Positions 43,494 through 52,549 are shown, numbered from the stretch's first letter. The stretch: DNA of 64,000 nt from Arthrobacter sunyaminii (GCF_018866305.1 NZ_CP076456.1:868001-932000); one strand, 5' to 3'. Translations and numbers: made by a program. The notes: generated by a model from the sequence alone, not told the origin.

Positions 43494-44428
43494 ATCCCGC
43501 CGGTAACAGAATAGTTCTCCGCGATGTCACCCTGCGCGACGGACTTCAGCTTACGGGCGGAATCCTGCCGGTGGAAAGGAAAGCACAAATTGTGCGGGAC
43601 CTTCTGGCTGCCGGGGTTACCGCCATCGAGGTGGGCTCCATGGCGCGCCCCGACTTGGTCCCGTCCATGGCCAACACGGTCGAGCTTCTGACTGAACTTA
43701 CTCCGGAGGAACGTGAGCACTGCTACGTCTGGGTCGCGACGCCGGGTAACGTCCGCAGGGCGGTGGCTGCAGGAGCAAGGCACCTGCAGTACTGCCTGAG
43801 CGTCACCGACGCGCACAACCTGGAAAACATTGGACGGACAACGGAGGCGAGCATGGATGCCCTGCCGGAAGCCGTTGAGCTCGCTCATGCAGCCGGAGCG
43901 ACCATCCAGCTGTGCCTGGCCACGTCCTTTACCTGTCCCTTCGACGGAAATGTCGACCCGGAGCGCGTACTTGAACTGGTGCTGGACCCCAGGGCCGAGG
44001 GCACGGACGGGGTCGTCATCTGCGATACGCTGGGGCAGGCATTCCCCGGCGACGTGGAGGCACTGATTAAAAAGGTTCGCGGCACTGGTGTCTTCGCGGA
44101 AATCGTCTTCCACGGACATGACACGTGGGGGATGGGAGTGGCCAACGCGATGGCCGCAATCAGCTCAGGTGCCACCATGGTTGATGGTGCCCTCGGAGGA
44201 CTTGGCGGATGCCCGTTCGCTCCGGGCGCTTCGGGAAACACTGCCACGGAAGACCTGCTCTTCGCGCTCCGCCCTGCATGGCTGACAACGGAAGCGTTTG
44301 CCGCGGTGGTACGCCTGGGCGAGAAGGTCACGGCAGAGGTCGATGAACCGAGCCGCTCAAAAGCCGCACAGGGAGCACGGTCGGAAGCCAAGGCGTTTAG
44401 CTGGGTTCTCGAGGGCGAGGGCCGTTAG
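43490..44428 (+). CDS. hydroxymethylglutaryl-CoA lyase-like enzyme
   Basis: 312 residues. All catalytic positions of HMG-CoA lyase are readable: R16-D17 in VTLRDGLQ, E47 in IEVGS, D179 in ICDTLG, H208 and H210 in FHGHDTWG, C241 in GLGGCPFAPG and N250 in GASGN. It should cleave a 3-hydroxy-3-methyl (or related) acyl-CoA into acetyl-CoA plus a ketoacid. Coupling to a CoA-transferase and an acid importer suggests degradation of a free 3-hydroxyacid such as 3-hydroxy-3-methylglutarate rather than leucine breakdown. The stop codon overlaps the convergent iclR stop. Confidence 0.9.
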   Translation: MNPAGNRIVLRDVTLRDGLQLTGGILPVERKAQIVRDLLAAGVTAIEVGSMARPDLVPSMANTVELLTELTPEEREHCYVWVATPGNVRRAVAAGARHLQYCLSVTDAHNLENIGRTTEASMDALPEAVELAHAAGATIQLCLATSFTCPFDGNVDPERVLELVLDPRAEGTDGVVICDTLGQAFPGDVEALIKKVRGTGVFAEIVFHGHDTWGMGVANAMAAISSGATMVDGALGGLGGCPFAPGASGNTATEDLLFALRPAWLTTEAFAAVVRLGEKVTAEVDEPSRSKAAQGARSEAKAFSWVLEGEGR

Positions 44429-45231
44429 GAGGTCGCATCGCGAGGGGACGCGGCATCCTGGGGATGCCTGCCGCCAAGCATCCTGGTGATCTGTTCGGCC
44501 GCTGCCAACAGGTCCTCAACCCACTGTTCGCACACATCCAGCGGCATGCGCAGCGTCGGCCCCATGACGGTGACGGCTCCAACGATGTCACCCTGGGAAT
44601 CGAATACCGGTGCAGACAGGCCACTGGCACCGGACTGCCTTTCGCCCGTGGTGATCGCATAGCCGTCCCGCCGGGTCTGAATGACGGCTTCCTCCAGTAG
44701 TTTCCGGTCCGTGATGGTGGTTTCAGTGAGTTGGTCCAGGGACTCCGTGACCATTTCATCCATGAGTCCTGCGGTCCAGGCGAGCAGCACGCGGCCGGCT
44801 GATCCGGCATGGAGGGGCAGGATCCTGCCAACCTTCATTTCGCGGCGCAGCATGTGCCGGGTTTCCGCCATGGCAACGCAGACACGGTAGTGCATAGAGG
44901 ATTCAAAAAAACAGACGGTTTCACCCAGTCGGTCCCGCAGATCCGCCAGCACCGGCTTCAGGATCTGTAGTCGATCGAGGTCGTGGGTGGCCGGCGCGGC
45001 CCAGAAAGCCATCTTCAGCCCCACCCGGTAATGATCTCCCGTCCGGTCTAGGAATCCATTTGCCACCAGATTCCCCACCAGGCGCTGAACGGTCGACGTC
45101 GGGAGCCCGGTCGCCTCCCGGATGTCCGTGAGCGTCAGCTCGGGGCGGCGCAGCGAGAAGGCATCGAGAATGTCGCTGATCTTCCTCAGTACAAGCAAAG
45201 GGGCAGGGGCGGACGATCCGGTAGCAACCAT
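44425..45231 (-). CDS. IclR family transcriptional regulator
   Basis: 268 residues. The N-terminal winged helix (LTDIREATGLPTSTVQRLVGNLVANGF) is followed by the IclR effector domain with GRILPLHAGSAGRVLLA and SAPVFDSQGDIVGAV blocks. It lies between the CoA-transferase/lyase pair and the ABC transporter genes, and it is the only regulator in the block. Paired CACAATGTG sites in front of both flanking units mark it as the likely controller of both. The effector is probably the imported acid or its CoA ester. Confidence 0.93.
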   Translation of the reverse strand: MVATGSSAPAPLLVLRKISDILDAFSLRRPELTLTDIREATGLPTSTVQRLVGNLVANGFLDRTGDHYRVGLKMAFWAAPATHDLDRLQILKPVLADLRDRLGETVCFFESSMHYRVCVAMAETRHMLRREMKVGRILPLHAGSAGRVLLAWTAGLMDEMVTESLDQLTETTITDRKLLEEAVIQTRRDGYAITTGERQSGASGLSAPVFDSQGDIVGAVTVMGPTLRMPLDVCEQWVEDLLAAAEQITRMLGGRHPQDAASPRDATS

Positions 45232-45362
45232 AGACCCATCCTAGGCACGCCGGCGGCCGCCCAGTCCAACAGTTCAGTTGCGCATAAGGCGGGGAGCGGG
45301 CAGGGCCGAAACCTCGATTTATAACGCTGTGCAGATTGCCCACTTACTGTTAGCCTGTCTTT

Positions 45363-45390
45363 CACCATGTGAGACATAGCCCACAATGTG
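45363..45390. promoter_or_regulatory. paired IclR-type operator upstream of the ABC transporter
   Basis: CACCATGTG (45363-45371) and CACAATGTG (45382-45390) are 19 bases apart, as at 42149-42176. A -10-like TAGCCT at 45351-45356 lies just upstream, so the sites fall at or after the transcription start, as expected of a repressor. The region also separates the divergent iclR gene, so it may serve autoregulation. Confidence 0.65.
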
Positions 45391-45406
45391 GTTCAGGAGA
45401 TGAGCA

Positions 45407-46249
45407 ATGACGCATCCTGCACGAGCACAACCGTCACCGTATGCGGTTGACCTGAGCGCCTGCACGAAGGAGTTCGCAACTCCCGGCGGCGGGTCGTATT
45501 TCGCAGTTCGGGACATAGACCTGAAGGTCGAGCCCGGCAGGTTCGTATCGATCGTCGGTCCAACCGGCTCGGGAAAATCGACCATTCTGAACATGGCAGC
45601 GGGACTTCTTTCACCGACGTCGGGCACTGTGCGGAGCTTTGGTGAACCCGTGAATGGTGTCAACCGCCGTGCGTCCTACATGTTCCAGCAAGATGCCCTG
45701 CTTCCGTGGAAATCGGTGATCGACAACGTCAGCCTTGGCCTGACAATGGCGGGCGTTCCGAAAGTGGAGGCGCGCTCGGAATCTCTGCGCTGGCTCGAAA
45801 AGGTCGGCATGAGGAAGTTCGCCGATCACTATCCGCACCAGCTCAGCGGCGGGATGAAGAAACGTACGGCAATAGCGCAGGCGTGGATTGTCGACCCCGA
45901 CATCCTCCTCATGGACGAACCCTTTTCGGCTCTCGACGTCCAAACCCGCCAGATTATGGAGAATGAACTTCTTCAGCTGTGGTCAGAGTCAGGAAAAGCG
46001 GTTGTGTTTATCACCCACGACCTTGATGAGGCCATCGCGCTGTCGGACGAGGTGATCATCCTTGGTGCCGGACCGGGAAGCACTGTGGTCGGAAGCTATG
46101 ACATCACCATTCCCCGGCCCCGCGATCTGCTGGATATTAGGGACGATCCGAAATTCGTGGAAATCCACCGTGAGATCTGGGGTCGCCTGAAAGTTGAGGT
46201 CTCAAAGACTTACGCATCAGCCCAGAACGACGAAAGTGATGTTGCATGA
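45407..46249 (+). CDS. ABC transporter ATPase, NitT/TauT (SsuB-like) family
   Basis: 280 residues. Walker A GPTGSGKST at 51-59, the Q-loop MFQQDALLPW, signature LSGGMKKR, Walker B ILLMDEPFSALD and the H-loop THDLDEA are present. The family drives import of nitrate, sulfonates, taurine, thiamine precursors or aromatic/aliphatic acids. ATG 45407 follows AGGAG; an out-of-frame ATG lies at 45400. It overlaps the permease gene by ATGA. Confidence 0.95.
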   Translation: MTHPARAQPSPYAVDLSACTKEFATPGGGSYFAVRDIDLKVEPGRFVSIVGPTGSGKSTILNMAAGLLSPTSGTVRSFGEPVNGVNRRASYMFQQDALLPWKSVIDNVSLGLTMAGVPKVEARSESLRWLEKVGMRKFADHYPHQLSGGMKKRTAIAQAWIVDPDILLMDEPFSALDVQTRQIMENELLQLWSESGKAVVFITHDLDEAIALSDEVIILGAGPGSTVVGSYDITIPRPRDLLDIRDDPKFVEIHREIWGRLKVEVSKTYASAQNDESDVA

Positions 46250-47082
46250 CTCTGGCCCCAGCCCGTCGTAACGCCGGCACCGCTCCGCAACGCCGCCCCG
46301 CCAGGAAGAATCTCGACGCGTCAGGGTTATCCATTCGCCTGGGACAACTGGCCATCACCATCACTGTGCTCGGTTCGTGGGAGCTGCTGGCCCGGGCCGG
46401 CATCATTGATGAATTCTTCTTCCCGCTTCCTTCCGACATCCTCGTGACGGTCTGGGAATGGATATCAACGGGTTACGTTTTTCCGCACCTGTGGGTGACT
46501 ATGCAGGAAGCGATTCTGGCCTTCATAACCGGAGCCGCAGCCGGCCTGTTCCTGGGCTTCCTGCTCGCACGCGTCACCGTCCTGGAACGGCTCCTGGACC
46601 CCTTTCTTAAGGCCTTCAATGCCCTGCCCCGCGTGGTGCTGGCGCCCATCTTCCTGCTGTGGTTCGGGCTGGGCATTTGGTCAAAAGTCGCATTCGGATT
46701 CACGCTTGTTTTCTTCATCGTTTTCTTCAACACCCTCGAAGGCGTCAAGAGCGTTGACCGCGTCCTTGTTAATAACGCCAGGATGCTCGGAGCCAGCGAG
46801 AAGCAGCTGCTCCGCCACGTTTTTATTCCCAGCGCGCTCACCTGGATCTTTTCGAGCCTGCACATCAGTGTTGGATTCGCTATCACCGGTGCTGTGGTCG
46901 GCGAGTATCTTGGTGCCTCTGCTGGCGTCGGCTATGCCATTGCTCAGGCCCAGGGTGTCTTCGATACCCAAGGTGTATTTGCCGGAATGTTCATTCTCAT
47001 GATCGTTGTACTCATCATCGACATCCTCGTGAACCGGTTGGAGCGTCACCTCCTCCGCTGGCGTCCTAACCAGTCTCAGTAA
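46246..47082 (+). CDS. ABC transporter permease, NitT/TauT family
   Basis: 278 residues with six predicted helices. The EAA loop that contacts the ATPase is seen as NNARMLGASEKQLLRHVFIPSA. It forms the membrane channel, as a homodimer, for the importer coded by the flanking genes. The start overlaps the ATPase stop by four bases. Confidence 0.94.
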   Translation: MTLAPARRNAGTAPQRRPARKNLDASGLSIRLGQLAITITVLGSWELLARAGIIDEFFFPLPSDILVTVWEWISTGYVFPHLWVTMQEAILAFITGAAAGLFLGFLLARVTVLERLLDPFLKAFNALPRVVLAPIFLLWFGLGIWSKVAFGFTLVFFIVFFNTLEGVKSVDRVLVNNARMLGASEKQLLRHVFIPSALTWIFSSLHISVGFAITGAVVGEYLGASAGVGYAIAQAQGVFDTQGVFAGMFILMIVVLIIDILVNRLERHLLRWRPNQSQ

Positions 47083-47137
47083 CTTCATCGCGTCAAACCC
47101 GGTCTAATCACTATCCGCACCTCGAAGGGGAAACTCC

Positions 47138-48214
47138 ATGAATACCGTTGAAAACAGGCGCCGAAGCCTCAGCCGGGGAATCCGGGGTTCTGCGTTTTTG
47201 GCCGGATTGGCCCTGGCGGTTTCCGCCTGCGGCACGCCGTCTTCGGCTCCGCCAGGGCAGGCAGGCGGCGATGAGGGCGGGGAAGGCCAGAAAGTGGTCA
47301 TCGGCATTGGCGGCCAAACGCTGCTGACTTACCTTCCAACGACCCTGGCCGACGAGTTGGGCTACTTCGAAGAGGAGGGTCTCGACGTTGACTTGCAGGA
47401 CCTTCAGGGCGGATCCAAGGCACTGACCGCCATGATCGGAGGAAGCACCGAGGTCACGAGCGGTTACTACGAGCACACGATCCAGATGCAGGCAAAAAAC
47501 CAGCCGGTTAAGGCGTTCGTCAACATGAACCTCTCCTCCGGACTCGCTCTGGTGGTGTCGGAGAAGAATAAGGACACTATCAAGTCTGTTGCCGATCTGA
47601 AGGGCAAAAACGTCGGAGTCACGGCGCCGGGGTCTTCAACGGACATGTTCGTGAAGTACCTGCTGTCCCAAAACGGCATGGAGATTGACGCCGCAGCCGT
47701 CTCCGCCATAGGTGCCGGTTCCTCCGCGGTTGCCGCAGTGGAGCAGGGCCAAGTGGACGCAGCAATCATGCTGGAACCGGACATAACCGTGCTGGAAAAG
47801 CGGATCGGGGTGAAGCCGACAATCCTGGAGGACGTCCGGACCCCGGAGGGGCTGCAGGAAGTGTTCGGCACCGATGCATGGCCGTCCTCAAGCCTGTATG
47901 CCACCGAGGCCTGGTTGGAGAAGAATCCCGAGACGGCGGAAAAACTGGCGACAGCGATCAGGCGCACCCTTGAGTATGTCGCCGAGCACTCCGGGGAGCA
48001 GATTGCCGCCGAAATGCCCGAGACATTCGCCGGAGGAGACCCGTCTCAGTACGCAGCCGTCATTGAGGAACTAAAACTGACCCTCAGCAAAGACGGCGTT
48101 TTCACCGAGTCGGGTGCTGAAGCAGTTCTCGAGACCCAACGGATAGCCAACCCCGAGGTGGGGGAAGCGGAGATAGATCTCTCCCAGACGTATACGAATG
48201 ATTTTCTCAACTAA
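47138..48214 (+). CDS. ABC transporter substrate-binding lipoprotein, NitT/TauT family
   Basis: 358 residues. The signal peptide ends at lipobox AVSAC (C31), followed by a Gly/Pro-rich linker. The TTLADELGYFEEEGLDVDLQDLQGG block is the usual opening of the SsuA/TauA/NMT1-like fold, and DLKGKNVGVTAPGSSTD is the second recognisable block. It binds the substrate outside the membrane. Co-regulation with a CoA-transferase and HMG-CoA-lyase-like enzyme points to a carboxylic acid rather than a sulfonate. GAAGGGGAAA precedes the ATG. Confidence 0.93.
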   Translation: MNTVENRRRSLSRGIRGSAFLAGLALAVSACGTPSSAPPGQAGGDEGGEGQKVVIGIGGQTLLTYLPTTLADELGYFEEEGLDVDLQDLQGGSKALTAMIGGSTEVTSGYYEHTIQMQAKNQPVKAFVNMNLSSGLALVVSEKNKDTIKSVADLKGKNVGVTAPGSSTDMFVKYLLSQNGMEIDAAAVSAIGAGSSAVAAVEQGQVDAAIMLEPDITVLEKRIGVKPTILEDVRTPEGLQEVFGTDAWPSSSLYATEAWLEKNPETAEKLATAIRRTLEYVAEHSGEQIAAEMPETFAGGDPSQYAAVIEELKLTLSKDGVFTESGAEAVLETQRIANPEVGEAEIDLSQTYTNDFLN

Positions 48215-48261
48215 TCCGTGACGTTTTCGGGATGAAAGGGTAGTGGGTGAAGCGGGGGAGG

Positions 48262-48286
48262 TCTGCGGACAACACCTGACCGCAGA
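48262..48286 (+). terminator. possible terminator hairpin after the ABC operon
   Basis: TCTGCGG (48262-48268) and CCGCAGA (48280-48286) form a 7-bp stem with an 11-nt loop. No T-run follows. It is the only clear hairpin between the substrate-binding protein gene and the next gene. Confidence 0.4.
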
Positions 48287-48325
48287 ACAGTTCAACGCTT
48301 CCAACGGTGGCTTTAGCGTGAAGGC

Positions 48326-48724
48326 ATGGACTGGAAGATCGAACTTGTACCCGTACCGGTGTCCGACGTAGACGCAGCTAAGGCGTTCTACGTGGACCAG
48401 CTCGGTTTCAATGCGGACTTCGATGAGCGCGTGAATCCGGAGCTGCGCTTCGTGCAGCTGACGCCGCCGGGATCGGCCTGTTCCGTGGTCATCGGCCCGG
48501 GGACCACGGACATGGTCCCCGGTACGCAGCGGATCCAGGTGGTGGTTCCCAGCGCAGCGGATGCACGGCAGCATCTGGTGGACCATGGCGTGGCCGTCAG
48601 CGACATCACCCCGCTGGATTGGGGGACCTTCGTGTATTTCAGCGGTCCGGACGGCAACCAGTGGTCGCTGCAGGAGCTCCCCGAGATTCCGCCCACGCTG
48701 CCGTCGGAGTCCCAGCATCCCTGA
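48326..48724 (+). CDS. VOC (glyoxalase/bleomycin resistance fold) family protein
   Basis: 132 residues. VPVSDVDAAKAFYVDQLGFN and the closing TFVYFSGPDGNQWSLQE form the two βαβββ modules of the vicinal oxygen chelate fold, with the usual C-terminal metal glutamate. Function (lyase, resistance or binding) is open. A -10-like TAGCGT at 48314-48319 lies six bases before ATG with no ribosome binding site, suggesting a leaderless mRNA. Confidence 0.88.
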   Translation: MDWKIELVPVPVSDVDAAKAFYVDQLGFNADFDERVNPELRFVQLTPPGSACSVVIGPGTTDMVPGTQRIQVVVPSAADARQHLVDHGVAVSDITPLDWGTFVYFSGPDGNQWSLQELPEIPPTLPSESQHP

Positions 48725-48743
48725 GCGACAACGAACGCGCGAC

Positions 48744-51557
48744 TTACCGCGTGGCTTCGGCCAGGTACTCCAGCACATGACGGTAGGTGTGGCCCGTGGC
48801 CTTGGACATGCCGATCTCACAGGTCCGGTTCACGGAGGCATAGGCAGCGAACTCGCGTTCGTTGATTTCCGCCGCCTGCTTGTCCGTGGCTGAAGCCGTC
48901 AGCTCCGGATGCAGCAGCCCGCGGTCACCCGCAAAGGCGCAGCAGCCCCAGCTTGGCGGCACAAACACTTCCTCCGCCGCAGCCCGGGCAATCGCCTGCA
49001 GGGCATCGTTGGCCCCGAGCTGGGTGGAAGAACACGTGGGATGCAGGGCCATCGAGGGCAGCTTCCGGGTCACGGTCAGCTGCGGCAGGACGGTGTCCCG
49101 GACGAAGTCCACTGAATCGATGAACTGCAGCCCGGGATAGTCCGGGCTTTCTCCGGCCAGCCGTTTCATGGTGTCCAGGCCCTCGGTGCAGGAGGCCGCG
49201 TCGCAGACCACGGGCAGCGCGCCGCCGCCGGTGGCTTCCCACAGGTTCGCGAGCACGCGTTCGGTCATGACCGCATAGCCCTTGCCGTAGCCCTTGGACT
49301 TCCAGGGCGTGCCGCAGCACAGGTCTTCGATGCCCGCCGGAATCCGCACACCGATGTCCGCGCGCCCGCACAGCTCCAGGAAGGCCGCGGAGACGCCCTC
49401 CCCTTTGCCGGCCGGACCGAACATGGTGCCGATGCAGGCCGGGAAGTAGACGGCCACGGCGGCCGGGTCCTCCCGCGGTGTGCGTTTGGTGCCGCCGGCG
49501 GGCAGCACGGTTTCATAGGCGGGAACGTTTTCGGTGCCGGCCACGGCGCGGGCGACGGCGGTGGCCGCCTTGGGCAGCAGCGCCGGCATGGCGTTGGCCA
49601 GGCTCAGTGCCTTGCCGCCGGCCACCGTGACGGTGGACCAGTGCTCGGCGGCGGTCTTCCATCCGGCATCGGCAACTGCATTGGCGTTTTCCTTGCGCAG
49701 CCGGCGCACCAGGTCGCCGGTGTTAATCAGCACCGGGCACGCCGTGACGCACATGCCGTCCGCAGCGCACGTCTGGACGCCGTCGTACTCATAGTCCTTG
49801 CGCAGTTCCTTGGCCAGGACAGTGTCCCCGCGGGCTTCGGCGGCAGCGATTTCCCGGCGCAGCACAATGCGCTGGCGCGGCGTGGTGGTGAGGTCCTTGC
49901 TGGGGCAGACCGGCTCGCAGTAGCCGCACTCCACGCAGCGGTCCACCTCGGCTTCAACTGTGGGGGCCACCTTGAGGTCTGCGATGTAGGACGCCGGGTC
50001 ATCGTTGATGATGACGCCGGGGTTGAGCAGGTTCGGTGCATCAACCAGGGCCTTCAGCTCGCACATGACCTCATACAGCTCGTCGCCGTACTGCCGGCGG
50101 ACAAAGGGGGCCATGATCCGGCCGGTGCCGTGCTCGGCCTTCAGCGAGCCGCCGTTGTCCAGCACCAGGTCCACCATCTCCTCGGTAAACGCCTGGTAGC
50201 GGGCCAGTTCCACCGGATCATCGAAGCGCTCGTTGAGCATGAAGTGGATGTTGCCGTCCTTGGCGTGGCCGAAGATGACCGAGTCCTGGTAGCGGTGCTC
50301 GGCGAAGAGCCGTGACAGTTCCTTGCAGGTGGAAGCCAGTGACGGCACCGGAACCACAATGTCCTCCAGCAGGGCGTTGGTGCCCGAAGGACGGGCGCCG
50401 GCCACAGTGGTGTAAAGGCCCTTGCGCAGGTGCCACATGGCAGCGCGGTCCTTGGCGTTGTCCGTCATGGCAAACGGAGCCGCCAGCGCCAGCGATTCAA
50501 AAAGGCCCCGCGAGGCTTCGCGCTTATCGGCCAGCTCTTCCGCGGTGCGTCCCTGGTGCTCCACCAGCAGAGCGGCATGGGAGACGATGTCCAGATTCCG
50601 CAGTTCCGGCGGAGCGGCGGGATCCGCCGCGGCCACGCGCAGCGACGTCGAGTCCATCAGTTCGATAGTGGCCAGTCCGGAGGCCACCAGCTCGGGAAGG
50701 GCGGTGGCGGCACGGTCCAGCGAGTCGAAGAACATCAGCCCGGTGGCCACCTTGGGCAGCGCCGGAATGGTGCGGAAGGTTGCTTCGGCCACGAAGCCCA
50801 GGGTTCCCTCGCTGCCGACCATGAGGTGGGTCAGGATGTCCACCGGACTTTCGTAGTCCAGGAACGCGTTCAGGCCGTAGCCCATGGTGTTCTTCATGGA
50901 GAACAGCCGCTCGATGGTGGCCACGGAGTGCGGGTTGGCCACAATGCGTCCGCGCAGGCGCAGCAAACCTTCGAAAAGTTCCGGTTCCAGGGTCCGCAGC
51001 TTGGTCTCGGCGTCGGGGGCGGCAGTGTCGATCACGGTGCCCGAGGGCAGCACCATCACCATGGACTCGATGGTCTGGTAGGTGTTGAATTCCGTGCCGC
51101 AGGCCATGCCTGAAGAATTGTTGGCGACGACGCCGCCAATGGTGCAGGCGATTTCCGACGCCGGGTCGGGGCCAAGTTTGCGTCCGTGGGCTGCCAGCCG
51201 GGAGTTGACCGCGCGCACCGTGGCGCCGGGCTGCACCCGGACCCGGCCACCGCCGTCGAGCACCTCGATGCCGCGGAAATGCTGGCGGGTGTTAATCAGC
51301 AGGCTGTCGCTCTGGCTTTGGCCGGACAGGGAGGTGCCGCCGGAGCGGAAGGTGGCCGGAATCCCCAGTTCACGGCTGCGGCGCAGGAGGGAGCCGACGT
51401 CGTCTGCCGTGCGGGGCGTGGCCACCGCTTCCGGAATCAGCAGGTAGTGCGAGGCATCGTGGGCCATTTTGCGGCGGTCGATGTCCCGGGTGCTGATGTC
51501 CTTTGTGCCAAGCGCCGCAAAGGACGCCGCTGTCGGAACTGCTGTTTGAACGCTCAT
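48744..51557 (-). CDS. FAD-binding and Fe-S-binding oxidoreductase, D-lactate dehydrogenase (Dld-II) type
   Basis: 937 residues. An N-terminal FAD-binding domain (STRDIDRRKMAHDASHY; TFRSGGTSLSGQSQSD; IGGVVANNSSGM) and FAD-oxidase C-terminal domain are fused to two ferredoxin-like clusters (CVECGYCEPVCP and CAADGMCVTACP) and CCG-type domains (DLCCGTPWKSKGYG; WGCCAFAGDRG). This is the layout of bacterial D-2-hydroxyacid/D-lactate dehydrogenases of the Dld-II/YdiJ type, which feed electrons to quinone. Placement with a lactate permease, an LldR-type regulator and lutABC supports D-lactate as substrate, while D-2-hydroxyglutarate is an alternative. Confidence 0.88.
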   Translation of the reverse strand: MSVQTAVPTAASFAALGTKDISTRDIDRRKMAHDASHYLLIPEAVATPRTADDVGSLLRRSRELGIPATFRSGGTSLSGQSQSDSLLINTRQHFRGIEVLDGGGRVRVQPGATVRAVNSRLAAHGRKLGPDPASEIACTIGGVVANNSSGMACGTEFNTYQTIESMVMVLPSGTVIDTAAPDAETKLRTLEPELFEGLLRLRGRIVANPHSVATIERLFSMKNTMGYGLNAFLDYESPVDILTHLMVGSEGTLGFVAEATFRTIPALPKVATGLMFFDSLDRAATALPELVASGLATIELMDSTSLRVAAADPAAPPELRNLDIVSHAALLVEHQGRTAEELADKREASRGLFESLALAAPFAMTDNAKDRAAMWHLRKGLYTTVAGARPSGTNALLEDIVVPVPSLASTCKELSRLFAEHRYQDSVIFGHAKDGNIHFMLNERFDDPVELARYQAFTEEMVDLVLDNGGSLKAEHGTGRIMAPFVRRQYGDELYEVMCELKALVDAPNLLNPGVIINDDPASYIADLKVAPTVEAEVDRCVECGYCEPVCPSKDLTTTPRQRIVLRREIAAAEARGDTVLAKELRKDYEYDGVQTCAADGMCVTACPVLINTGDLVRRLRKENANAVADAGWKTAAEHWSTVTVAGGKALSLANAMPALLPKAATAVARAVAGTENVPAYETVLPAGGTKRTPREDPAAVAVYFPACIGTMFGPAGKGEGVSAAFLELCGRADIGVRIPAGIEDLCCGTPWKSKGYGKGYAVMTERVLANLWEATGGGALPVVCDAASCTEGLDTMKRLAGESPDYPGLQFIDSVDFVRDTVLPQLTVTRKLPSMALHPTCSSTQLGANDALQAIARAAAEEVFVPPSWGCCAFAGDRGLLHPELTASATDKQAAEINEREFAAYASVNRTCEIGMSKATGHTYRHVLEYLAEATR

Positions 51558-51718
51558 CTAATCCTGATCCAACCATCCAGAGGGAACGACGGTGCTCCCG
51601 CCTTCAAATGTAGGCGGGAACACGTCCGGAGGAAAGTTGGTCAGGCCACAGCCGCGGTCCGTCCTCGGCAGCCGGCAGGGATACTCGAGTAGCCGCCGGG
51701 GCAGGGCAGGGCCGGATG

Positions 51719-52453
51719 TTACGAGGAGCCGTCCTTCTCTTCCCGCGGAATCTGCAGATAGAACCACTGGATGTGCTCGCGCAGAAGTTTGGCGGCGTCG
51801 TCTCCGCGCCGGGCGGCCACGGCGTCATAGATTCCGTGGTGGTGGTGCTGGAGCTGTGTCATGACGGCGGGCCAGTCATCCATGCTGTCCACGGCTTTCT
51901 GCACATATCCGCTGATCGCGCCGCTGAGGGAGGCCATCATGGTTTCAATGACCGCGTTGCCGGCCAGGGAGCTGAGCACCACATGGAACTGTGCGTCCAG
52001 CAGGTGGTAGGCCTCGCGCTCAATGCCCGGGGCATCCATGGCCTCCAGGAGTGCGGCGGCGCTCGCCAGGGCGGTGTCCGCAGCGTCCGACGGCGGTTGG
52101 GCGGCACCCGCTGCTGCCGCCCAGGTTTCAAGCAGAATCCGGGTCTGGACAATATCGGCTACCGGAAGCCTGCTGCTTGCCATGTGCAGGCGCAGTGCGG
52201 AGGAAAGTCCGGCCGACGGCTCGGAGATGATGATCGCTCCGGATTTGGGTCCTGAGCCCGAGGAGGAACGCAGCACACCCATGGCATCCAGGATGCGGAT
52301 GCCCTCCCGCACGGAGGCCCGGGAGATGCCGTACGTCTCGGCAAGTGTCCGTTCGCCGGGGAGCTGGTCACCGAGGGAGATGGCGCCGGACCGGAGGTCG
52401 GCTTCAATGTTTTCCAGCAGCAGGTCATAACTGCGCCGCGGTTGATCTGTCAC
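51719..52453 (-). CDS. lldR: GntR/FCD family regulator, LldR-type
   Basis: 244 residues. The winged helix (LPGERTLAETYGISRASVREGIRILDAMGVL) is followed by an FCD domain with the aspartate/histidine metal residues (HLLDAQFHVVLS, then HHHGIYDAV and LREHIQWF). It sits between the permease and Dld genes and is the probable lactate-responsive repressor. TGGTCAGACCA sites of FadR-subfamily form (TGGT-N3-ACCA) lie between lldP and lutA. GTG 52453 has GGAG upstream. Not coupled to lldP because a terminator separates them. Confidence 0.85.
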   Translation of the reverse strand: MTDQPRRSYDLLLENIEADLRSGAISLGDQLPGERTLAETYGISRASVREGIRILDAMGVLRSSSGSGPKSGAIIISEPSAGLSSALRLHMASSRLPVADIVQTRILLETWAAAAGAAQPPSDAADTALASAAALLEAMDAPGIEREAYHLLDAQFHVVLSSLAGNAVIETMMASLSGAISGYVQKAVDSMDDWPAVMTQLQHHHHGIYDAVAARRGDDAAKLLREHIQWFYLQIPREEKDGSS

Positions 52454-52522
52454 CGCTCCATCCTGCCATGTGCCGGAACCGGAAAACGACCCTCATGACT
52501 TCCGGTAGCCGGACAGCAAAGG

Positions 52523-52549
52523 GCGGGGCCGGAGAAGCTCCGGCCCCGC
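52523..52549 (-). terminator. terminator after lldP
   Basis: Perfect 12-bp arms (GCGGGGCCGGAG at 52523-52534, complement at 52538-52549) with a 3-nt loop. On the minus strand the stem is followed by CCTTT. It lies 55 bases after the lldP stop. Confidence 0.85.
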
